From Holophagales bacterium (GTDB lineage Bacteria > Acidobacteriota > Thermoanaerobaculia > Multivoradales > Multivoraceae), in NCBI GenBank assembly GCA_009845425.1, contig VXZQ01000002.1, positions 124,001 to 188,000 of the forward strand: a stretch of 64,000 nucleotides of DNA. The letters run 5' to 3'. Below the pieces are notes generated by a model. The model saw only the letters and a program-made list of their open reading frames with translations. It had not been told where the DNA came from and searched no databases. Position numbers and translations under genes: made by a program. Below, piece by piece: positions 36,587-45,067 of this stretch; within the stretch, counting starts at the first letter, position 1; each line of letters starts with the position of its first letter.

Positions 36587-37513
36587 GTGCCACGGCTTCT
36601 CGTCCTTTCGCTCAACGTCTGCCTCCTCGGCGCCGCCGGAGCCGCAGGCGCCCAGCCGGACCGCGGCTTCTACCTCGGCTTCGAGGCCGGCCTCGTGGAT
36701 GCCTCCACCCTGGAGGCCTCCATCTCGGGCGCCGACCATCCGACGAGGTGCGACGTGCTCCTCTACGCCGATCCGGCCCTAGCGCCGACCGGCGACCCCG
36801 CGTGCGGCGGACCGGGCTCGTCGCCCACCGTCACCAATGGCTTCGATTTGGGTTCCCGGTTCGCCGGCAGCCTCGGCATCGGATACGACCTGGGCAGACT
36901 GCGCGTAGAAGTGGGGCACACGGCGCGACACCACCGCGGCCGTACGATCTACTTTCTGTCGACGACCGGCGACCCGACCTTCGACAACAAGATGTCCGAG
37001 TGGAGCCCAGTCGATCCGCCCAGCGTGACCGTCTCGGACTTCGACTCCCGCGAGTACTTCGTCAACGCCTACTGGGACTTCGACAACTCCACGTCCTGGA
37101 CCCCCTTCGTCGGCCTGGGGGTCGGCCAGGCCCGCGTCAGCCTCCGCTACAGCACCCGCCTCCTGCGCAAGACGCTCGTACAGGGCTACCAGGACATCGA
37201 TCCGCCGCTCACCCTCGCCGACCGTCCAGCGGCGGCAGCCGGCACGATCAGCCTGTTCGACAGCGAGTTCAGCGAAACGCTCTCCGGCTACCAGGTCCTC
37301 GCCGGGCTGGAGCACCCCCTCGGCGACAGCGCGTCGTTCACGATCAAGGCGCGATGGGCCCGGTTCGAGGAGTTCAGCGGAAGCGACCTGTGGAAGGTGG
37401 TCCGGAGCCACGAACCCGTTCAGGCGGACGGCACGACGCCGTTCACGAGCGACCTGGGGTTCGACGGCCTCGGGTATGTGGGGGTGTCGGCGGGGTTGCG
37501 ATACCGGTTCTGA
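36587..37513 (+). CDS. Outer-membrane beta-barrel-like protein
   Basis: The 308-aa protein starts with a signal peptide (LLVLSLNVCLLGAAGAAGAQ) and continues with alternating beta-strands such as RGFYLGFEAGLV, RFAGSLGIGYDLGRLRVEVGHTAR and SWTPFVGLGVGQARVSLRY. It ends GVSAGLRYRF, with the terminal phenylalanine typical of outer-membrane barrels. This resembles OmpA/opacity-type 8-stranded barrels. GTG at 36587 follows GGAGG (36577-36581). The function is unknown; co-directional genes before it encode a methyltransferase and a GPP34 protein. Confidence 0.78.
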   Translation: MPRLLVLSLNVCLLGAAGAAGAQPDRGFYLGFEAGLVDASTLEASISGADHPTRCDVLLYADPALAPTGDPACGGPGSSPTVTNGFDLGSRFAGSLGIGYDLGRLRVEVGHTARHHRGRTIYFLSTTGDPTFDNKMSEWSPVDPPSVTVSDFDSREYFVNAYWDFDNSTSWTPFVGLGVGQARVSLRYSTRLLRKTLVQGYQDIDPPLTLADRPAAAAGTISLFDSEFSETLSGYQVLAGLEHPLGDSASFTIKARWARFEEFSGSDLWKVVRSHEPVQADGTTPFTSDLGFDGLGYVGVSAGLRYRF

Positions 37514-37536
37514 GGCCAGAAACACATCGATCGTAG

Positions 37537-37869
37537 CTAGCCTGCAGGCCACTCCCTGACCTCGACCGCCGCCATCGGGTAGTCCCGCACGTTGGCCGTG
37601 GCCAGCGCGGCTCCGACCCCGACGGTGGCCGCGGCGATCAGGCAGTCCGCCTGGTGCAGGGTCACGCCTCTCTCGGCGAACTCCCGGCGCCAACGGCCGG
37701 CCATCATGCCTTGGGCCTTGCCCAGGGGAGCGAGACGAAGACCCCGGAACAGCCTCCTTGCCGCCAGCTCCTCGCCGCGTCGAATTCCGCGCCACACTTC
37801 GTCCACCGAGATGACACATACCCACGGCTCGGTGCCTTCGCGGCGCAGGGCCGCTGGCGGCGCACCCAC
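37537..37869 (-). pseudogene. vapC: VapC PIN-toxin fragment lacking its N-terminus
   Basis: The reading frame encodes the C-terminal two thirds of a VapC toxin: PWVCVISVDEVWRGIRRGE, LRLAPLGKAQGMMAGRWRREFAERGVTLHQADCLIAAATVGVGAALATANVRDYPM and VREWPAG. The first ~35 residues, which carry the LLDT-type first catalytic aspartate, are missing. The 5' part overlaps the end of the vapB-like frame, as if a deletion of roughly 100 bp removed the vapB tail and the vapC head together. It is therefore unlikely to be an active RNase. Confidence 0.72.
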
Positions 37870-38042
37870 TCCGCCGGATCGTCGTCCCAGTCGTGGCCGG
37901 TGTCGGAGATGCCGCCAAGCGCCGTTTCGATGTCGTCCCAGCGCCGTTCGTCGTCGAGTCCTCGTTGGATCAGTTCAGCGATGAAGGCGCTACGCTGCCT
38001 GGGGCCGGCACACCGGTCGAGTTCGGCCACGAGAAGCAGCAC
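37704..38042 (-). pseudogene. vapB: VapB-like antitoxin with a deletion-derived C-terminal tail
   Basis: The 112-aa frame has a VapB-type antitoxin core, LVAELDRCAGPRQRSAFIAELIQRGLDDERRWDDIETALGGI and HDWDDDPAEWVRRQR, as found with PIN toxins. The residues after QRP are out of family and are read from what is the vapC sequence in another frame. The N-terminus is also shorter than normal (the DNA-binding strand before LxxELDR is missing or altered). The GTG at 38042 is a weak start. The pair looks decayed. Confidence 0.62.
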
Positions 38043-38069
38043 TGCAACGACAAGCTACTGTCAGCCGCC

Positions 38070-38519
38070 ATGGGTGATCCGGGACAGATCGGCGACCGCT
38101 GGGTGACCTACGCGGGCTTCTGGGTGCGCGTGTTCGCGGCCATTGTCGACGGCCTCATCCTCTGGCCCTTCTTCATCGCATTCGACTACCTGACGTTCGG
38201 AGATCCATTCCCGCCCGAGCCGGAGGTGCCAACCGCCGACTATGTCGCGTCTACCGTTGTCGTCATTCTGCTCCACTGGCTGTACTCCGCACTGATGGAG
38301 TCGTCGAGCAGGCAGGCCACCCTCGGCAAGATGCTGCTCCGGCTCCAGGTCACGGACCTGGAAGGAAACCGGGTCAGCTTCGGTCGCGCAACTGGCCGTC
38401 ACTTCACGGAGTATCTGTGCGTTCTGACTCTCAATCTCGGCTACCTCGTGAACCTGTTCTCGGACAAGCGGCAGTCGCTCCACGACAAGATCTCCCGAAC
38501 GCTAGTGTTGGAACGCTGA
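38070..38519 (+). CDS. RDD-domain membrane protein
   Basis: The 149-aa protein has the RDD pattern: YAGFWVRVFAAIVDGLILWPFFIAFDYL (first helix with the R..A..vD motif), STVVVILLHWLYSALMESSSRQATLGKMLLRLQVTDLEGNRVSFGRATGRHFTEYL, and DKRQSLHDKISRTLVL. RDD proteins are small inner-membrane proteins of mostly unknown function, some linked to ion transport. ATG at 38070 is chosen; the longer frame upstream only overlaps the vapB remnant. It precedes three paralogous membrane proteins on the same strand. Confidence 0.85.
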   Translation: MGDPGQIGDRWVTYAGFWVRVFAAIVDGLILWPFFIAFDYLTFGDPFPPEPEVPTADYVASTVVVILLHWLYSALMESSSRQATLGKMLLRLQVTDLEGNRVSFGRATGRHFTEYLCVLTLNLGYLVNLFSDKRQSLHDKISRTLVLER

Positions 38520-38567
38520 CCGTCGCTGACAGTCGCGCAGGTCGTTGCCGGAAACCCACATTCGTCC

Positions 38568-39278
38568 GTGACCGAACAGGGACAGGAAACGCAGAGCGGC
38601 CTCGGACTCGGTCTGATGGGAAGGGTCTTCCTGATCCTCTTCCTGTTCAACCGGGCTGCTCGGGAGGACTTGTTCTCGTTCACCGATCCTGGCCGCGCCC
38701 TGGTGACGACGACGTACCTGGCGTCCCTCCTCGTCATGGCGGGAGCGGTCGTCGCCTTCTGGAAGAACTCCGCGAACAGCGAGACACCAGCCCAGGCGCC
38801 CGCGAAAACACCCACGGCGAGGCGCATCCACAGCCTGTTCAGTGAGCCCTGGTACGAGGTTCCCGCTGTGCTCTGCATGGTCACCGCCGGCGACCAGTTC
38901 ATCTCCAGCCTGCTTGCCCAGCCGCCCCAGTCGACCAAAGCGACGTGGTACCTGCTAGCGCTGATCTTCGCCGGCGTCATCGGAGCGATCGCATCGCTGC
39001 GGGACCCCAACCGTGGCGTCAGAAGCGGAGCCCTGAACCAGGGTGAGACACCTGAAGCCACATCGCCACGCACCGGCCCACTGTCCGATCCGGTGTTCCG
39101 GAGGTTCCTTTTCGCCTTCGTGCTGGTGTGGGTGGCGTCCGACGGAGTCGCCGTACTGGACCGAGACTCATCCTCAGTCCTGGCATGGGGTTTCCTCGTG
39201 CTTGGTTCCGTACTTGCCGGGATCGCCGCTGCCGCCCTGATCCAGAGCTTCCGCGTCAAACCGGACCCGACGACGTGA
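38568..39278 (+). CDS. Membrane protein of a local paralogous family, copy 1
   Basis: The 236-aa protein has about six hydrophobic segments and no domain I recognise. It shares with the genes at 39320 and 41067 the block LFSEPWYEVPAVLCMVTAGDQFISSLLAQPPQSTKATWYLLALI, equivalent to LF-DPWYQ-PAI-CVF...PP...A-W-LA in the others. A second, diverged half (PLSDPVFRRFLFAFVLVWVASDGVAVLDRDSSSVLAW) mirrors it, so the fold seems internally duplicated. GTG at 38568 is the likely start. It is the most diverged of the three copies. Confidence 0.6.
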   Translation: MTEQGQETQSGLGLGLMGRVFLILFLFNRAAREDLFSFTDPGRALVTTTYLASLLVMAGAVVAFWKNSANSETPAQAPAKTPTARRIHSLFSEPWYEVPAVLCMVTAGDQFISSLLAQPPQSTKATWYLLALIFAGVIGAIASLRDPNRGVRSGALNQGETPEATSPRTGPLSDPVFRRFLFAFVLVWVASDGVAVLDRDSSSVLAWGFLVLGSVLAGIAAAALIQSFRVKPDPTT

Positions 39279-39319
39279 AACCAACCGCACACCAGTGCCC
39301 TGTACCATCAAACGCCCGC

Positions 39320-40102
39320 ATGACCGTCGCCACCGCCTCGAACAAGTACGACGAATCCCGCCTGTCGGCCCGACTCGTGGTCTTCTGGGGCCTGTTGATG
39401 TCCGGGTTCGCCGAAGATCTCCTCTGGCCGGACGACCTCCGTACGTCGCTGGTGAGTGTGACCTATGCGGTCGCGCTCGCGGCGATGACTCTGGGCATGC
39501 TGAGGTTCGTGATCCGAGAAGGACGCAACTATCTGAACCCGGAGGAACCGGCGCCGCGTGCCGAGACCGGTCCGACGTGGCACGAGGCGAGGCTGTTCAC
39601 CGACCCCTGGTACCAGATTCCCGCCATCTACTGCGTCTTCGTGCTCGCCGGGCAGCTCGTCCTGGAAGTCGTCGCGGATCCACCGTCGACACGTCAGGCC
39701 TTGTGGTATCTGGCGTTCGTCGGGCTGATGTCCGTCGTCGTGCCGATCAGCGTCAGAAGGCGCGAGAAGCTGGAGATCGCCGACCGGGCCGACAGCCACG
39801 CCGGCCACGGCGGCGCGAAACCGCCTGCCTCCGCCGCCTTCCGGGACCCGTGGTTCACCGTTCCGACCGCAGTCCTGGGAGCCGTCCACCTCACTCGGTA
39901 CGGACTGGAGCTTCTTGAGGAGGACCCCTCTTCGACCGTGGCGATCCTCGTGTTTCTGGCGCCCCTGGCCGCGGTCGTGGTGGCTGTAGCGATGCCTTCG
40001 ATCGACACGCTGCGGCGGCGGCGCAAGCTGCGAGATGCCGCCGGGACCGGGTCACTCGCAGTCTCGGTCGACGCAACGTCCGCAGCGTCGGAGTCGCCGT
40101 GA
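39320..40102 (+). CDS. Membrane protein of a local paralogous family, copy 2
   Basis: The 260-aa protein begins NKYDESRLSARLVVFWGLLMSG, nearly matching the start of the copy at 41067 (EKYDESKPGPRLIVLMGLLITG). The first repeat is LFTDPWYQIPAIYCVFVLAGQLVLEVVADPPSTRQALWYLAFVG, the second FRDPWFTVPTAVLGAVHLTRYGLELLEEDPSSTVAI. Each half holds about three membrane helices, and the C-terminus is a charged tail. ATG at 39320 gives the N-terminus shared with copy 3. Function unknown. Confidence 0.68.
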   Translation: MTVATASNKYDESRLSARLVVFWGLLMSGFAEDLLWPDDLRTSLVSVTYAVALAAMTLGMLRFVIREGRNYLNPEEPAPRAETGPTWHEARLFTDPWYQIPAIYCVFVLAGQLVLEVVADPPSTRQALWYLAFVGLMSVVVPISVRRREKLEIADRADSHAGHGGAKPPASAAFRDPWFTVPTAVLGAVHLTRYGLELLEEDPSSTVAILVFLAPLAAVVVAVAMPSIDTLRRRRKLRDAAGTGSLAVSVDATSAASESP

Positions 40103-40142
40103 CCCGGCCAGTACAAGCGGCCAGCGCAACTCCACGCGACAA

Positions 40143-41063
40143 GTGAACCAACAGGCGCGCTGGGAAGTACCGAAGCCCCTGGCGACGGCTGAGGCGCACA
40201 TGGCCGATGGCAGCTGCATCGTCCTCAGGCGGCACGGCAACACCAGCGGTCCCAGGCTCGTCCTCAGTCACTGCAACGGGTTCGCCGCGGACGCCTACTA
40301 CCCCTTCTGGTCGCTGCTCACGGACAGGTTCGACGTCGTCCTGTTCGACCTCCGCAACCACGGATGGAACCCGGTCGGCAGCGGCGAAGATCACCACGTC
40401 GGCACGTTCGTCGAAGACCACGCGACGATCGGGCGGGCGATCGATCGAAACTTCAGCGACAAGCCGAAGATCGGCGTGTTCCACTCCGTGTCGGCCCAGT
40501 CGGCGCTCATCCATGCCAGTCGTGAGTCGGCCTACTCGGCCCTGGTTCTGTTCGACCCGGTCGTCTGTCCGCCGGGGTGCCGGTCCGAGGACGTCGAGAA
40601 GGTGGAGAAGGTGCTCGGCCAACTGGGCCAGGCCGCCCTGAAGCGGCGCGAACGCTTCGCGAGCCTCGAGGAGTTCATGGACCGCGTCCTTCGCGCCCCC
40701 GGCTTTCGGCTTCTCTGCCCCGGAGCCCCCGAACTCATCGCGCGCGCCACGCTGCGGCCGGCCGCGGACGGCGACGGATACGAACTGTGCTGTCCGCGAG
40801 AGTACGAAGCGAGGGTTTCCCTGGAAGGCCCGCGATGGGCGAGAGCAGCGGACCTGAGCCGCGTCTCACGCCCAGTGAAGATCGTCGGTTCCGACCCCAC
40901 GGTGCCTTTCTCGTTTCTCCCCACCGTGGACCTCAGGGAGATCCTGGCCCTCGACTACGACTTCGTGCCGGACACGACGCATCTCCTCCAGCTTGAGCAG
41001 CCGGCGGAGTGCGTCGCGGCGATGATGCCGTTCGTGGAACGGTGCGTCACGGAGGCTTCGTGA
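40143..41063 (+). CDS. Alpha/beta hydrolase
   Basis: The 306-aa protein has the alpha/beta-hydrolase fold: LRRHGNTSGPRLVLSHCNGFAADAYYPFWSLL (oxyanion strand), VVLFDLRNHGWNP, the nucleophile elbow GVFHSVSAQSAL (Ser in HSxSA instead of the more common GxSxG), LFDPVVCPP, and a late histidine in DTTHLLQLEQP. It is likely an esterase/lipase-type enzyme of unknown substrate. GTG at 40143 fits the family's start (WEVPKPLATAEAHMADG); ATG at 40200 is an alternative. It sits between copies 2 and 3 of the local membrane family, 3 nt before copy 3. Confidence 0.82.
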   Translation: MNQQARWEVPKPLATAEAHMADGSCIVLRRHGNTSGPRLVLSHCNGFAADAYYPFWSLLTDRFDVVLFDLRNHGWNPVGSGEDHHVGTFVEDHATIGRAIDRNFSDKPKIGVFHSVSAQSALIHASRESAYSALVLFDPVVCPPGCRSEDVEKVEKVLGQLGQAALKRRERFASLEEFMDRVLRAPGFRLLCPGAPELIARATLRPAADGDGYELCCPREYEARVSLEGPRWARAADLSRVSRPVKIVGSDPTVPFSFLPTVDLREILALDYDFVPDTTHLLQLEQPAECVAAMMPFVERCVTEAS

Positions 41064-41066
41064 CCA

Positions 41067-41825
41067 ATGACCGCGAGCAAGGAAAAGTACGACGAGTCCA
41101 AGCCGGGGCCCAGGCTCATCGTGCTGATGGGGCTCCTCATCACCGGCAGCGAAACCGGTCTCCTGAGCATCGATGCGCTCCGCACCTCGCCTCTCTCGAT
41201 GGTCTACGCGGTCGCGCTGGCGACGGCCGCGGTCGCGACGCTGGTCGCCTTGCGTCGCGGTGCCCAGGGCGACACTCCACCGGAAGCAGAAGCGCCGCGA
41301 ACCGGCCCGGTCTGGCACGAGTCGACTCTGTTCACCGACCCCTGGTACCAGGTTCCAGCGATCTTCTGCGTGTTCATCCTGTTTTCCCGGTTCGTCCTGG
41401 ACTTGGTGGCCGAGCCACCGAGGACCGACCAGGCCGTGTGGTTCCTGGCGGGGCTGGGGATCACGGGTCTCGCGGCCGCCTTCGGTGTGATTGGCGCCAC
41501 CGACTCGAGGAAGCGGCCGAAGGACGGGCCGACGAACCCAGAGGAGGCGGCCACTTCGGGCGAGGAAGAGTCCGCCGTAGGTGCCACACTTCGTGACCCC
41601 TGGTTCAGTGTGCCTGCTGGCTCGATCGGCTTGCTGCACGTCGCCCAAGCCGGACTGGAGCAGATCGAGGAAGATCCGGGCTCGCTCGGGGCCACCGTGT
41701 GGCTTCTCATGCCCGCGGCGGGCTTGATAGCGGGCCTGGTGAGTTCCGCGGTCTCACGGAGCCGGAAGAGGCGAAAGGAAGCAGCGGTGGTCGTGAACGC
41801 CGGTGAGGATGGCGACGCGTCGTAG
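41067..41825 (+). CDS. Membrane protein of a local paralogous family, copy 3
   Basis: The 252-aa protein is colinear with the gene at 39320: EKYDESKPGPRLIVLMGLLITG, LFTDPWYQVPAIFCVFILFSRFVLDLVAEPPRTDQAVWFLAGLG, then the second half LRDPWFSVPAGSIGLLHVAQAGLEQIEEDPGSLGATVW. It is predicted to span the inner membrane about six times with a basic C-terminal tail (SRSRKRRKEA). Three nucleotides separate it from the hydrolase gene, so it is co-transcribed with it. The family appears uncharacterised. Confidence 0.68.
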   Translation: MTASKEKYDESKPGPRLIVLMGLLITGSETGLLSIDALRTSPLSMVYAVALATAAVATLVALRRGAQGDTPPEAEAPRTGPVWHESTLFTDPWYQVPAIFCVFILFSRFVLDLVAEPPRTDQAVWFLAGLGITGLAAAFGVIGATDSRKRPKDGPTNPEEAATSGEEESAVGATLRDPWFSVPAGSIGLLHVAQAGLEQIEEDPGSLGATVWLLMPAAGLIAGLVSSAVSRSRKRRKEAAVVVNAGEDGDAS

Positions 41826-41836
41826 CGCGGGCGGAT

Positions 41837-41860
41837 GCCGGCCAGCGCACCGACAATCGG
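41837..41860 (+). repeat. Shortened dispersed repeat copy
   Basis: GCCGGCCAGCGCACCGACAATCGG lies between two convergent genes. It matches the copy at 60598 (GCCGGCC, spacer, GGCCGGC, GCACCGACACTCG) but lacks the second stem arm, as expected for a deletion between the two arms. This copy is a weak member. Confidence 0.4.
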
Positions 41861-41861
41861 T

Positions 41862-43190
41862 CTACTCCGCCAGGAGTGAAGCCCGGACTATCTCCCGGTC
41901 GTTGCGGTGCACGATGTGGCCATTCGCGTAGGCGGGGTGCACCCAGAGGAGCTTGCCGAGTTCGCGGCGGATGCGGACGCTGCGGGTGGTCGGTTCGAGC
42001 AGACGGGTCCGGTCGATCTCGTGATAGCCGTCGCGGCTGAGGCGGGCGATCATCAGTTCGCCGCGGTCGTTGCTGATGAAGTAGCGGTCGCCGTTCCGGA
42101 CCAGGAACGCGGTGGCGATGCGGGCGTCCTCGCTGGGCTCGAAGGTCGCCCAGACCTCCTTGCCGGTGGCGCGGTCGACGGCCCGCAGCGCGCCCTGGCC
42201 GCCGATGCCGTAGATCATGTCGCCGTCGAAGGCGGGCGTGGAGTTGAAGGCGTGCAGACCGTCGAGGTCCTCCTTGCTGCTGCTCTTGCCCTTCCAGACG
42301 ATCCTGGCCTCCGGCTTGCCGCCTGAACCGGCGGCGACCTCGATCAGCGTCGAGCCGTGCGACGCGGACGACACGAGGAGCTGGTTTCCGTCCTGGATCG
42401 GCGTGGCGATCGTCTGCCCGTACTCCACCTCGTAGGGGAACTGCCAGAACACCTCGCCGCCGGCCGGGTCGAGGCCGGCGATACCCTTCGGATGCCAGAC
42501 GATGAGGTGGCGGCGGCCGCCGAGTTCGTAGATGACCGGCGGGTTGTAGCCCGGCTCGTTGCCTACCTCCATCGAGCGCCAGAGTTCGTCGCCGCTTTCC
42601 CGGTCGAACGCCACGACCATGGCGTCGGGTTCGCCGCCGACCAGGGTGACGATCTGCCGGCCGTCCACGAGCGGCGCGCCGACGAAGCCCCAGGCCTGGA
42701 TCGGCGCTTCGTAGTCCGCCACCAGGTCGTGCCGCCAGAGCACGCGGCCGTCGTCGACCGAGAGCGCCGCGAGGTAGCCGGCCGAGCCGAGCACGTAGAC
42801 GCGGTCGCCGTCGACAGTCGGTGTGGCCCGCGGGCCGTTCGAGTAGGCGGGCATGAGGCCGGCGAGATCGGTCTCCCAGGTGTGCTCCCAGAGCTGCTTG
42901 CCGGTCGCTTCGTCCAGCACGAGCAAGCGTTCCCGGCCCCGGTTGCCCGGCAGGCGTTCGAAGTCGGTCGCGAACACGCGCCCGCCGGCTACCGCCGGGC
43001 CGCCGTAGCCCGGGCCGATCGGCATCCGCCAGACGAAGCGAAGGCCGTCTTCGGGAAAGCGCTCGAGGATGCCGTCCTCATGCCAGACGCCGCGGCGCTC
43101 GGCGCCCCGCCACTGGGGCCAGTCGTCGGCGTGGGCCGGGTACGACGCGAGGGCGACCGCAAGTACGAGGACCGGCGCTGCCGTTCTCAT
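41862..43190 (-). CDS. Secreted PQQ-type beta-propeller protein
   Basis: The ~442-aa protein has a signal peptide (APVLVLAVALASYPAHA) followed by WPQWRGAERRGVW, the usual start of these PQQ-like repeat proteins. At least six blades show the W-x-G or A-x-D-x-x-T/S-G-x-x-x-W pattern: VLDEATGKQLWEHTWE, ALSVDDGRVLWRHDL, AFDRESGDELWRSMEV, GLDPAGGEVFWQFPY, AVDRATGKEVWATFEP. Such proteins are periplasmic and structurally resemble BamB or PQQ dehydrogenases, but no PQQ-ligand or metal site is evident. ATG at 43190 gives the cleanest signal peptide; 43202 is also possible. Confidence 0.82.
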   Translation of the reverse strand: MRTAAPVLVLAVALASYPAHADDWPQWRGAERRGVWHEDGILERFPEDGLRFVWRMPIGPGYGGPAVAGGRVFATDFERLPGNRGRERLLVLDEATGKQLWEHTWETDLAGLMPAYSNGPRATPTVDGDRVYVLGSAGYLAALSVDDGRVLWRHDLVADYEAPIQAWGFVGAPLVDGRQIVTLVGGEPDAMVVAFDRESGDELWRSMEVGNEPGYNPPVIYELGGRRHLIVWHPKGIAGLDPAGGEVFWQFPYEVEYGQTIATPIQDGNQLLVSSASHGSTLIEVAAGSGGKPEARIVWKGKSSSKEDLDGLHAFNSTPAFDGDMIYGIGGQGALRAVDRATGKEVWATFEPSEDARIATAFLVRNGDRYFISNDRGELMIARLSRDGYHEIDRTRLLEPTTRSVRIRRELGKLLWVHPAYANGHIVHRNDREIVRASLLAE

Positions 43191-43264
43191 GGGGCGAAGC
43201 ATAGCCGTGGGGAGCGGCCGGTCACTGTCGCCGGCTCGTCAAGTGCGGTAGTTTGTCCGGCGCG

Positions 43265-43660
43265 ATGCGCCGCCTGCTTCTATCGCTGATTGTCGCTGCA
43301 CTAGCGCCCGTCTCGTGCGGCTCTCCGCCCCACGTCAGCGCCGATCTCGTCTACCGGCACAGCCTGGACTTCCCGTCACCGCAGCGGCTCCGCCAGGGGT
43401 GGACCAGGGTCTGGGTCGGCAGGGAGCTGGAGCGTGTTGACACGCTCATCCATCGCGTCATCGTGATCCCGGAGTTCGCCGGCGACCTGATGATCATGCC
43501 CGGCCGGCAAAGAGAGCGCATGACGGCGGAGATCGCCTGTCCGCCGCTCGACCATCCGGTCTGGGAGGAACTGACCCGCGGCCAGGACATCGAGATCGAC
43601 CTGGAAACGGCGGACCGGGGCCGGTTCACGACGGTGTCGTGCCGGGGCGGGCTGAGGTAG
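43265..43660 (+). CDS. Small putative secreted/lipoprotein
   Basis: The 131-aa protein starts MRRLLLSLIVAALAPVSCGS, a signal peptide ending at a cysteine that may be a lipidation site, although PVSC is a poor lipobox. The rest (DLVYRHSLDFPSPQRLRQGWTRVWVGRELE, IPEFAGDLMIMPGRQRERMTAEIACPPLDHPVW) has no recognised domain. Two later cysteines could form a disulfide. It is divergent from the PQQ-like gene and convergent with arfB, separated from it by 3 nt. Function unknown. Confidence 0.55.
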   Translation: MRRLLLSLIVAALAPVSCGSPPHVSADLVYRHSLDFPSPQRLRQGWTRVWVGRELERVDTLIHRVIVIPEFAGDLMIMPGRQRERMTAEIACPPLDHPVWEELTRGQDIEIDLETADRGRFTTVSCRGGLR

Positions 43661-43663
43661 AAC

Positions 43664-44086
43664 CTACTCGTCCGCGCCGACCGGACCGCGCAGCCGCTTC
43701 GTTGCGCCGCGCTGCCTCTTGGCCTCCAGCCGTCTCGTCCGGGCGCGGGCGGACGGTCGGGTGGCCACCCGCGGCCGAGGCTCGGCGGCAGCCTCTTCGA
43801 TCATCGCCGCAAGCCTCATGAGCGCCGCCTCACGATTGCGGGCCTGGGTGCGGTGAGTGTCGGCGGACACGACGATCTCGCCGGCAGTTGTCAGGCGTTT
43901 CCCGGCGATCGCTTCGAGTCGATGGCGCAACGTGCCATCGATGCCGGCCACGTCGAGGTTCAGGCGGCACTGGGCGGCCGTTGCCACCTTGTTCACGTTC
44001 TGGCCGCCCGGGCCCGAAGCGCGGACGAACTTGAACGTCAGCGCCCGTTCGGGGATCGTGAGGCCGCCGATGTCGATGGGAGCCAT
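43664..44086 (-). CDS. arfB: Alternative ribosome-rescue factor / peptidyl-tRNA hydrolase ArfB
   Basis: The 140-aa protein carries the release-factor catalytic GGQ in FKFVRASGPGGQNVNKVATAAQCRLNL and a basic C-terminal tail (RARTRRLEAKRQRGATKRLRG). The tail of ArfB (YaeJ) enters the empty mRNA channel of stalled ribosomes while GGQ hydrolyses the peptidyl-tRNA. The domain order and length match ArfB, not RF1/RF2 (no codon-recognition domain). The start is ATG at 44084-44086. It is a single gene, converging on the small secreted protein. Confidence 0.93.
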   Translation of the reverse strand: MAPIDIGGLTIPERALTFKFVRASGPGGQNVNKVATAAQCRLNLDVAGIDGTLRHRLEAIAGKRLTTAGEIVVSADTHRTQARNREAALMRLAAMIEEAAAEPRPRVATRPSARARTRRLEAKRQRGATKRLRGPVGADE

Positions 44087-44148
44087 GGTTCCTATGCTCT
44101 CAGACGCAGCAGTTCGGGCTCGCCGCTGCGCGGCATCGCGCGTCTTTC

Positions 44149-44195
44149 CCGCGGGTCAGAAGACCCGCGGCTACGGGCCGGCGCACCCAGTGTGT
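44149..44195 (+). repeat. Stem-loop plus dispersed repeat tail
   Basis: A perfect 9-bp stem, CCGCGGGTC-agaa-GACCCGCGG (44149-44170), is followed by GGGCCGGCGCACCCAGTGTG (44176-44195). The tail is identical to that at 26076-26093 over GCCGGCGCACCCAGTGTG. It lies downstream of the ABC permease gene and upstream of arfB, so it could also end the long sigma/ABC operon transcript, although no T-tract follows. Confidence 0.65.
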
Positions 44196-44212
44196 GGCCG
44201 TCGCGCCCCTTG

Positions 44213-45067
44213 TCAATCCTCGGTGTACCGGATCTCCATGCGACGGATGATCAGGGCGGTCACGGCGAGCACGCCGGCGGCGAAGGCGAGCAGCCCAAGG
44301 ACCGAGACCGCCGGCGGCGGCGGCTCGACGACCACGGCGAACGGGCCGTCGGAGAGCGGCACCGGCAGCAGGCCCTTCAGGTAGTGGATCACGCTCAGCT
44401 TCTTGAGCGCCGGCGGCAGCAGGAAGTGCAGCATCTCCCAGACGTAGAGGGCGCCGGCCGGGATGATCGGGTTCCGGAACACCATGCCGACCAGCGTGAA
44501 CAGCGAGCCGTAGCCGATGCAGGCGAGCAGGGTCACGCCCAGGTAGGCCACGAGATGCCGGCCGCCCGGGCCAGCGGTCAGATCCTCGATCGCTCCCGAA
44601 AAGCCCACGGGCAGGTAGATCAGCATGTAGCTGAAGACGGTGCTGGCCATGAACAGCGCCGTCACGGCGGCTACCGCCGCCGCGTACTTGGCCGCCACGA
44701 CCAGTTCACGGCGTAGCGGCGTCAGCAGGAGGTAGTGCAGGCTGCGCTCCAGGATCTCGCCCCGGAACAGGTTGAAGAAGACGTACAGGCAGCCGAAGAA
44801 GAGGATCGCGCCCAGGAAGACCGTCTCGAAGATCGTCTCGTAGACGATCCGGTTGCCGAACCGCTCCAGCACCGTCTGGCCGCTGATCGGTATCGAGCCG
44901 ACCAGCAGGACGATCGCCACCGGAACCGCCGACGCGAGCCCCAGGATCACTGCCCGGCGGGTCAGCAACAGCCGGCGCAGCTCCAGCCGCACGAGTCCGC
45001 CGACCTGCCGGGCCAGCAGCGCCCAGTCGATGCGCGGACGCGCCGCCGTCTCCTGAGCCACGGTCAC
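44213..45067 (-). CDS. ABC-2-type permease (exporter 1)
   Basis: The 284-aa protein has about six membrane helices in the ABC-2 layout: an N-terminal charged helix ([23 protein letters not shown]), then [53 protein letters not shown] (~100-155) with the typical coupling-region arginines, and [23 protein letters not shown] at the end. It pairs with the ATPase encoded just upstream; start and stop overlap by 4 nt. It is the last gene of the sigma-factor operon. The exported substrate is unknown. Confidence 0.8.
   Translation of the reverse strand: MTVAQETAARPRIDWALLARQVGGLVRLELRRLLLTRRAVILGLASAVPVAIVLLVGSIPISGQTVLERFGNRIVYETIFETVFLGAILFFGCLYVFFNLFRGEILERSLHYLLLTPLRRELVVAAKYAAAVAAVTALFMASTVFSYMLIYLPVGFSGAIEDLTAGPGGRHLVAYLGVTLLACIGYGSLFTLVGMVFRNPIIPAGALYVWEMLHFLLPPALKKLSVIHYLKGLLPVPLSDGPFAVVVEPPPPAVSVLGLLAFAAGVLAVTALIIRRMEIRYTED

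Noticed and set aside
37848..37872. GGCGGCGCACCCACT in the vapB remnant as a repeat copy and deletion endpoint
   Set aside because: On the coding strand it encodes AEWVRRQR, which is conserved in VapB antitoxins; the resemblance is probably coincidental.
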